The notes below the pieces were generated by a model that saw nothing but the letters and a program-made list of their open reading frames with translations, searched no databases and was not told the DNA's origin. DNA of 58,205 nt. Origin: Rubrivirga marina (GTDB lineage: Bacteria; Bacteroidota; Rhodothermia; Rhodothermales; Rubricoccaceae). The stretch lies in assembly GCF_002283365.1 (NCBI RefSeq), contig NZ_MQWD01000001.1, positions 1,890,709-1,948,913 of the forward strand, in the 5' to 3' direction. The stretch's first letter is position 1; each line of letters opens with the position of its first letter. Below, piece after piece: positions 52,742 through 58,205 of the stretch. Made by a program: the position numbers and the translations under genes.

Positions 52742-53731
52742 TTACGGCGCCAAAAGCGCGTCGAGGGCGGCGCCGTAGATCCGCCGCGCCGTCGCAGCGC
52801 CGTCAGGCACGGCCCGGGCGTAGGCCTCCAGCATCACGCCCGCGTTGGCCTCCAGCACCGCCAGCCCGTCGGCCGTCTCGACCACGTCGACCGAGGCGAA
52901 GCGGAGCCCGAGCGTCCCGGCCGCCGCCGCCGCCAGCCGCTCGACCTCGTCGCGGACCTCGGCGCTCTCGATCGGCCGCGGCACGGACCCGAGCTGGAGG
53001 TTGTGGCGCCAGTCGAGGAGGACCTGCTCGCCCTCGCCGGGCACACGCCGCCGTACATCGAGGGCGACTGCGGAGGCGTCGAGGCCGGCCGCCTCGGCGA
53101 GGGCGCCGACCGACCGGACCCCGTCGCCGACGACCGCGGGCCGTGCCTTCGCGTACGTCAGCAGCACGTCGTCGTCGAGGAGCACGGCGCGGTACTCGGT
53201 CTCGATCTCGTGGAACGGCGAGAGCGCCAGCGCGCGGTGCCGCACGAGCCCGTCGTGGACCGCCGCCTCCAGCTCGCGCGCGCCCCGCACCCGGACGACG
53301 TCCTCGCCGCCCGTCCCCTCGTTCGGCTTGACGACGAGATCCCAGCCGTTCCGCTCGCCGAGCGCCCGGATCGCCGCCCAGTTGCCCGCCTCGCCGACGT
53401 AGGGCGCGAGGTCGGGGCGGAGGACGAGGTGGTGCGCGACGCACGGCACGCCGCGCGCTTCGAGGAGCTCGGCCGTCGCCACCTTGTCGGCCGAGACGGC
53501 CCGCGCGCCGGCCGAGTTGAGCGGGAACACGTAGCCGACGATGTGTTCCGTCCAGCCGCCCCACGAGAGGCGGAGGATCCAGTCGCCCGCGAACGACGCG
53601 ACCTCGACGCCGCGCTCGGCGGCGAGCTGGCGAACGGTCGAGACGAGGAGCCGGTCCTGGTTGGCGAGCACGGGGGGGAGGGGCAGGGCGGACTCGCGGA
53701 TCGGTCGTCCGGAACGAACGAGAAGGAGCAC
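52742..53731 (-). CDS. ATP-grasp ligase-like protein
   Basis: 329 aa from GTG 53731. ATP-grasp fold: SADKVATAELLEARGVPCVA, WDLVVKPNEGTGGEDVVRVR (ATP-binding lysine and glycine loop), EIETEYRAVLLDDDVLLTYA, and the metal-binding end ASVDVVETADGLAVLEANAG (Asp, Glu, Asn). Relatives include RimK-like and cyanophycin-synthetase-like amide ligases; the substrate is not predictable. Single gene between rfbD and a repeat-bearing spacer. Confidence 0.8.
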   Translation of the reverse strand: MLLLVRSGRPIRESALPLPPVLANQDRLLVSTVRQLAAERGVEVASFAGDWILRLSWGGWTEHIVGYVFPLNSAGARAVSADKVATAELLEARGVPCVAHHLVLRPDLAPYVGEAGNWAAIRALGERNGWDLVVKPNEGTGGEDVVRVRGARELEAAVHDGLVRHRALALSPFHEIETEYRAVLLDDDVLLTYAKARPAVVGDGVRSVGALAEAAGLDASAVALDVRRRVPGEGEQVLLDWRHNLQLGSVPRPIESAEVRDEVERLAAAAAGTLGLRFASVDVVETADGLAVLEANAGVMLEAYARAVPDGAATARRIYGAALDALLAP

Positions 53732-54040
53732 GGCGCAGGTGGCGGTCGCTAGCGGGGCCCCAGACCCATCCGGGGGCGCCGAAACCGTTCACTACGCTGA
53801 GGCCGGGAGGTGTGGAACAGCCGCGCGAGCCTGGGGCTTGTGCGGAAACGCCCCTCATCCCGTCATCCTGAGCAGCGCGAAGGATCTCGACGCCACCGCG
53901 AGCCGCTCTGCGAGCGCTGGCGACGGTCTCGGACGCCGCGTCGAGATCCTTCACTGTGTTCAGGATGACACCTCGGGGGTTTCCGCACAGAGCCTAGGTT
54001 GGTCGGGCCCCAAGGTATCCCGCGCCCCGGCGCATCTCCC
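53732..54040. other. Spacer between divergent ATP-grasp and folC genes
   Basis: 309 bases, mostly filled by repeat R3 (53862 to 53969). Both gene starts face outward, so promoters for each should be here, but I cannot assign -33/-7 boxes with confidence. Confidence 0.5.
53862..53969. repeat. Interspersed repeat R3 (complete)
   Basis: Begins GTCATCCTGAGCAGCGCGAA and carries GGATCTCGACGCC; ends CGTCGAGATCCTTC then TGTTCAGGATGAC. Both end pairs are inverted relative to each other, giving a long potential hairpin of about 108 bases. Confidence 0.75.
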
Positions 54041-55312
54041 ATGCCCTCCGGCCTCGACCGGCTCCTCGCGCTCCCCCGGTTCGCCGACGACCCGGCCGGG
54101 GCCTACCGCCCCGGCCTCGACCGCGTCCGCGCGCTGCTCGGCGCCATGGGCGACCCGCACCGCGCCGCGCCCGTGGTCCACGTCGGCGGGACGAACGGGA
54201 AGGGGTCGACGGCGTCGTTCGTCGCCGCCATCGCGACCGCCAGCGGCCGCCGCGTCGGCCTTCTCACGTCGCCGACGCTGCTCCACCCGGCCGAGATGGC
54301 CCGCGTCGACGGCGTGCCCCAGGTCGAGGCCTTCGGCGCCGCGGCGGATCGGTGGATGGAGGAGGCTGCGGCCGTCGGGAGCTCGTTCTTCGAGGCCGCC
54401 GTCGCGCTCGCGTTCGTCGTTTTCTCGCAGGCGGAGGTGGACCTCGCCGTCGTCGAGGTCGGCCTCGGCGGGGTGGAGGACGCGACGGCCGTCGTCGACC
54501 CCGCGGTGACGATCGTCACGAGCGTCGGGCTCGATCACACGGACGTGCTCGGCGCGACGCGGCCCGAGATCGCGCGCGTCAAGGCCGGCATTGCGGCGCC
54601 CGGCGTCCCGTTCCTGCACGCCGTCGAGGGCGCGGAGACGGTCGCGGCGCTGGAGGAGGAGGCGCGGCGGCGCGGCGGTGTCCCCGAGCGCGTCCGCGAG
54701 ACGGTCCGGCTGGCGACCGAGGCGGAGGGGCTCGTGATCGAGACCGAGCGGCAGAGCTACGGCCCCGTCGCGCTCGGGCTGCCCGGCGCGCACCAGGCCT
54801 GGAACGCCGCGCTCGCCGTCCGTGCCGTCGAGTCCCTCGGCCTCGGCGTCGCTGGGGAGGCAGTCGAGCGGGGGCTCCGCGACGTCGTCGCGCTCGCCGG
54901 GCTGCGGGGGCGGTCCGAGGCGTGGGTTGGCGACCCGCGCCTCGTCCTCGACGTGGCCCACAACGCCGACGGGCTGCGCGCCGCGCTCGCGGCCGTGGCC
55001 GTGCCGCCCGGCGGCCGGCTCCACGTCCTGCTCGGGATGATGGCCGACAAAGCCATCGCCGAGGTCGCCGACGCCCTCCGCGGCGTGCGGATTCAGACCG
55101 TCCCCCTCGACACGCCGCGCGCGCTCTCGGCCGCCGCCCTCGCCGCCCGTCTCCGCTCCGCCGGCCTCGGCGACGTGACCGAGGCGGGCGGGGTGGCCGA
55201 CGCCATCGGCGCCTTCCGGGAGGCGGCCGGCGCGGCCGACCGGCTCCTCGTCACGGGCTCGCACCGGACGGTCGCCGAGGCGCTGCGGGCGTTCGAGGAC
55301 GGCGCCGTCTGA
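54041..55312 (+). CDS. folC: Folylpolyglutamate / dihydrofolate synthase
   Basis: 423 aa. Mur-ligase-like enzyme adding glutamate to folates (and to dihydropteroate). N-terminal RLLALPRFADDPAGAYRPGL; P-loop VVHVGGTNGKGSTASFVAAI; LLTSPTLLHPAEMARVDGVP; VVEVGLGGVEDATAVVDP; TSVGLDHTDVLG; C-terminal LDVAHNADGLRAALAA. All catalytic landmarks are present and length is normal. It converges on the TonB receptor gene with only three bases between stops. Confidence 0.93.
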   Translation: MPSGLDRLLALPRFADDPAGAYRPGLDRVRALLGAMGDPHRAAPVVHVGGTNGKGSTASFVAAIATASGRRVGLLTSPTLLHPAEMARVDGVPQVEAFGAAADRWMEEAAAVGSSFFEAAVALAFVVFSQAEVDLAVVEVGLGGVEDATAVVDPAVTIVTSVGLDHTDVLGATRPEIARVKAGIAAPGVPFLHAVEGAETVAALEEEARRRGGVPERVRETVRLATEAEGLVIETERQSYGPVALGLPGAHQAWNAALAVRAVESLGLGVAGEAVERGLRDVVALAGLRGRSEAWVGDPRLVLDVAHNADGLRAALAAVAVPPGGRLHVLLGMMADKAIAEVADALRGVRIQTVPLDTPRALSAAALAARLRSAGLGDVTEAGGVADAIGAFREAAGAADRLLVTGSHRTVAEALRAFEDGAV

Positions 55313-55315
55313 CCG

Positions 55316-58205
55316 TTACAGCGACACGCGGACGCGGAGCGAGGGCTGGATCCCGGAGAAGTCGCGGGTGACGGCCTCCGGCGTGCCGTCGGGCCCCGGG
55401 CGGAGCGACCAGTCGAGCGGGTCGTGGCGGTCGAGCACGTTGGCCACGTCGAGCGCGACCTCGGCGCGGCGGGCGCCGCCGAGCGGGAGCGTCGTCGCGA
55501 GGCCGACGTCGAGCGTGAGGAGCGGGGCGAGCCGGTCGCCCTCGGGGCGGTCGAGCGCGAACGGGCCGACCGCGTCGACGCCGAGGGCAGGCAGGACGTC
55601 GTAGTAGGCCCGGCGGAGGGCCCACGTCCGGCCCCAGATGCCGAGCGCGCGGGCGCGGACGAGGAGCCCCGCGTCGCGGCGGCCGGCGGCGAGGACGTCG
55701 AGCCCGAGCGTGGCGCGGACGGGCTCGGCCCACGGGGCCGGGACCCAGCGGCCGTCGAAGCGGGCGTCGCTCCGGCGCTCCGTCCGCGCGACGGCGAGGC
55801 CGGCGCTGGCGGCCCACCGCGGCGACTGCCGCTCGACGCGCGCGCCGACCCCGACCGACCGGCCGTGTTCGGGGAGGAGGAAGTCGGCCTGCGCGGCGAG
55901 CGGGGGGGGCGGCGCGTCGGCGGCGAGGAGGGCGCCGTAGTCGAGGGCGTAGACGCGCGGGAGCGCCTTCGCGTAGCCCTCGACGCGCGCGGCCCACCGG
56001 TCCGAGGGCTGCCACAGGACCTCGCCCGCGAGGTGGAGCGCCGACGGCGGCTCGACGGTCGCGTCGACGGGGAGCCAGACGGCGACGTCGGGGACGAGCG
56101 CGCTGGGCCCGAACGTCGCCAGCTCGACGCGCGTCGCGAACTGGCGGTACACGCCGCCGGCCAGCCGGGCCGCGACGCCCGCGAGGGGGATCGGCCCGAG
56201 GCGGTCGGTCGGGAGCGCGTCGTAGCGGACGGCGAGGCGGGGCTCGGCGAGCACGTCGCCGGTCGCGGCCCGGGCCGTCAGGCGGAGGCCGGGCTCGACG
56301 GTCCACCGCGCGCCGAGCCGGAGGCGGGCGTCGGCGACCGCCGCGAGGCGGGCCTGGGTGTGCGCGGCGTCGAGGTCGCGGAAGGCCGTCGACCCGAACC
56401 CGCTGGAGAGGAGGTGGAACCGGCTGCGCGCGACGACGCCCTCGGCCCCGACCGAGACCTCCCGGCCCCGGCCGAGCGCGACCGTCGCGTCGGCCTCGAG
56501 GGCGAGCTCGTCGAGGGCGTTCCCGTTGTCGGCGAGGTCGAGGGCGTCGAGCGCCGCGCCGAGGCGGGCCTCGAGCACGTCGGGCGCCTCGGTCCCGTCG
56601 AGCCCGGCGTCGCGGCCGTCGACGGCGTCGTAGCGCTGGCGGAGCGCGTGGCGGCTCAGCCGGGCGCCCGCCCCGACGCGCCAGCGGGCCGAGACGACGG
56701 CCTCCCCGCGGAGCGTCGCCGCGAGGTTCGTCCACCGCGTCGCGTCGCGCGCGAGGAGCGGGGCCGACGGGTCGAGCGCGCCGTCGACCGGCGCGCCGAG
56801 CGCGACCAGTTCGGTCGCCACGTCGGCCGTGCCGCGGTACACGGAGGCCTGGAGCGAGCGGAGCGGGCCGACGCGGACGCGCGTGGCCACGTGGAGGTCG
56901 GCGAACGCGAGGTCGGACCCGTGGCGGTGGAGGTCGAACCGCTCGCGCGCCATCGGGCCGTCGGCGTCGAGCGCGGCGGCGAGCACGGGGTCGACGTCGT
57001 TCCACGCCTGGAGCGCCCGGTCGAGCGATGCGGGCCGGACCACGTCCCACAGGCTCCGCCGGGCGGCCACGAGCGTCGTGACCTCGACCGGGTCGCCCCC
57101 GAGGCGGCCGGCCTCGGCGTGGTGCTGGAGGCGGGCGCCAGCGGCGTACACGTCGGCCTCGGCGGCGACGGCGAGCGGGCCGTCGGCCGGCCGTTCGAGC
57201 ACGTGCTGCGTCTCGATGAGGCCCGCCAGCCGGGAGCCGTGGCGCGCGCCGAACCCGGCCTTGTGGACCGTCACGCGGTCGACGGCGAGCGGGCTCAGCG
57301 ACCCCAGCGCCGGGCCGATCGCGAGCGGCTCGTAGATCTGGGCCCCGTCGAGCGCGAGCGCGTGCTCGCCCGCCTCGCCGCCCTGGAGCGAGAGCCCGTC
57401 GCGGAACGTCCGCCCGCCGACGCCGAGGAGCGGCTGGAGCGCCGGCCCGCCGACGCTCGACGTCGGCGCCGGGGCGCCGTTGGCCAGGGGCGCGGCCGTC
57501 TCCGTCTCGGGCGGGGCGCCGGCGACGCGCTCCGGCAGCACCTCGAATCCCACGTCGGCGCCGAGCGCCTCCGACGCCCCCCGCGCCTCGATCCCGTCCA
57601 CGACGACGGCGCCCGTGCTCGCGACGGTCGGGCGGAGCCGGATCGTCGGGCGGGCCACGGCGCCCGGCGCGATCCCCAGCCGCAGGGCGCTGGACCGGTA
57701 CCCGACGAAGCTCGCCAGGAGGACCTGCCGCCCGGGCGCCACGCCCGCGAGCGCGAACCGGCCGGACCGGTCGGCCACCGCCGTCGCGTCCGCCAGCCGG
57801 ACGTGGGCGAGCGGCAGCGGCTCGCCCGTCTCGGCGTCGACGACGAGCCCGGCCACGGCGCCCGGCGCGACCGGCTCCACGACGCGCGCGACCACCACGT
57901 AGGTGCCCGTCGACCGGCGGACGTAGTCGAGCCCGACGGCGCCGGTGACGCAGCGGAGGAGGTCCTCGGCCGTCCACCCCGCGCCGCCGCACCACACGGG
58001 CCGCGCGCCGACGAGGTCGGTCGAGAACGCGACGTTGACCCCGCCCGCCTCGGCGATGGCGGCGAGCGCCTCGGACGCCGGGACGCCGCGGAACACGAGG
58101 CGGACGTCGGCCGCCTCCTGCGCCGACGCCGCGCCGCTCAGGCACACGATCCCCGCGAGCGCCGCGAGGACGCGCGCGAGGAGCGGGCGGGTGGGCCGGC
58201 TACGG
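55316..58205 (-). CDS. TonB-dependent receptor with STN and carboxypeptidase-like N-terminus (5' end outside window)
   Basis: More than 960 aa visible. The frame stays open past GTG 58147 to the window edge and encodes a signal peptide there (LARVLAALAGIVCLSGAASA), so the start is beyond 58205. Domains in order: STN (VRLVFRGVPASEALAAIAEA), a carboxypeptidase-regulatory beta-sandwich (AGLVVDAETGEPLPLAHVRL, SFVGYRSSAL), a plug (GGRTFRDGLSLQGGEAGEHA, LDGAQIYEP) and a long beta-barrel ending in SGIQPSLRVRVSL with an aliphatic terminus. STN suggests FecA-like signalling, but no sigma/anti-sigma pair is in view. Ligand unknown; the plug form resembles Bacteroidota receptors of unknown substrate. 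Confidence 0.88.
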   Translation of the reverse strand, partial: RSRPTRPLLARVLAALAGIVCLSGAASAQEAADVRLVFRGVPASEALAAIAEAGGVNVAFSTDLVGARPVWCGGAGWTAEDLLRCVTGAVGLDYVRRSTGTYVVVARVVEPVAPGAVAGLVVDAETGEPLPLAHVRLADATAVADRSGRFALAGVAPGRQVLLASFVGYRSSALRLGIAPGAVARPTIRLRPTVASTGAVVVDGIEARGASEALGADVGFEVLPERVAGAPPETETAAPLANGAPAPTSSVGGPALQPLLGVGGRTFRDGLSLQGGEAGEHALALDGAQIYEPLAIGPALGSLSPLAVDRVTVHKAGFGARHGSRLAGLIETQHVLERPADGPLAVAAEADVYAAGARLQHHAEAGRLGGDPVEVTTLVAARRSLWDVVRPASLDRALQAWNDVDPVLAAALDADGPMARERFDLHRHGSDLAFADLHVATRVRVGPLRSLQASVYRGTADVATELVALGAPVDGALDPSAPLLARDATRWTNLAATLRGEAVVSARWRVGAGARLSRHALRQRYDAVDGRDAGLDGTEAPDVLEARLGAALDALDLADNGNALDELALEADATVALGRGREVSVGAEGVVARSRFHLLSSGFGSTAFRDLDAAHTQARLAAVADARLRLGARWTVEPGLRLTARAATGDVLAEPRLAVRYDALPTDRLGPIPLAGVAARLAGGVYRQFATRVELATFGPSALVPDVAVWLPVDATVEPPSALHLAGEVLWQPSDRWAARVEGYAKALPRVYALDYGALLAADAPPPPLAAQADFLLPEHGRSVGVGARVERQSPRWAASAGLAVARTERRSDARFDGRWVPAPWAEPVRATLGLDVLAAGRRDAGLLVRARALGIWGRTWALRRAYYDVLPALGVDAVGPFALDRPEGDRLAPLLTLDVGLATTLPLGGARRAEVALDVANVLDRHDPLDWSLRPGPDGTPEAVTRDFSGIQPSLRVRVSL

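Overview
The window is a GC-rich bacterial chromosome segment with dense coding, strong G/C third-position bias and few clear Shine-Dalgarno sites. It also has an exosortase locus and a large TonB-dependent receptor with STN and carboxypeptidase-like N-terminal domains. Together these suggest a high-GC member of the Rhodothermota/Bacteroidota (Rubricoccaceae-like, for example Rubrivirga). That placement is inference from gene style, not a database match.

Region 1 (1 to about 26.95 kb) looks like the right-hand part of an integrated island. It opens with a tightly overlapping copper/silver efflux operon (cusB-like, cusA-like, M23 peptidase, cupredoxin lipoprotein). An orphan umuD-like gene, a frameshifted potassium-channel remnant and a plasmid-like module follow: DUF6166-type protein, ArdC-like antirestriction protein, RadC, two HNH endonucleases, an HTH regulator beside a 22-bp perfect palindrome, and an 806-aa protein carrying family-A DNA polymerase-like motifs. 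The spacers between these genes hold strong hairpins, two of which show compensatory base changes. The right end of the region (16.7 to 26.7 kb) is a compact five-gene set: a PLD-SNF2 helicase, an Eco57I-class adenine methylase fused to an AlbA_2/Schlafen-type domain, a PD-(D/E)xK nuclease, an unknown protein, and a protein ending in a NucS-like nuclease domain. I read it as a candidate phage-defence system that does not match a complete system I can name. It abuts a 53-nt 3' fragment of tRNA-Thr(CGT), the expected scar of integration into a tRNA gene. The intact tRNA and the integrase would lie left of the window.

Region 2 (27 to 52.5 kb) is a surface-polysaccharide locus. On the minus strand lie a low-GC sulfotransferase, an exosortase with a companion membrane protein, and a VanZ-like protein. 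On the plus strand lie a Wzz/BY-kinase fusion, an SLBB protein, an UpxY/RfaH-like antiterminator, UDP-GlcNAc 6-dehydrogenase and a 4-epimerase. These are followed by a low-GC core (flippase, acetyltransferase, Wzy polymerase), two GT4 glycosyltransferases, and a PglC/PglD/PglE/PglF-like set consistent with a diacetamido-trideoxyhexose (bacillosamine-type) initiating sugar. An IS110-family element sits near the end, inserted into an interspersed repeat. An rfbD-like gene closes the locus.

Region 3 (52.7 to 58.2 kb) is ordinary chromosome: an ATP-grasp ligase, folC, and the C-terminal bulk of a TonB-dependent receptor cut by the window edge. Two interspersed repeat families occur from 33 kb onward. 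One appears to have entered coding sequence in frame within the aminotransferase gene.
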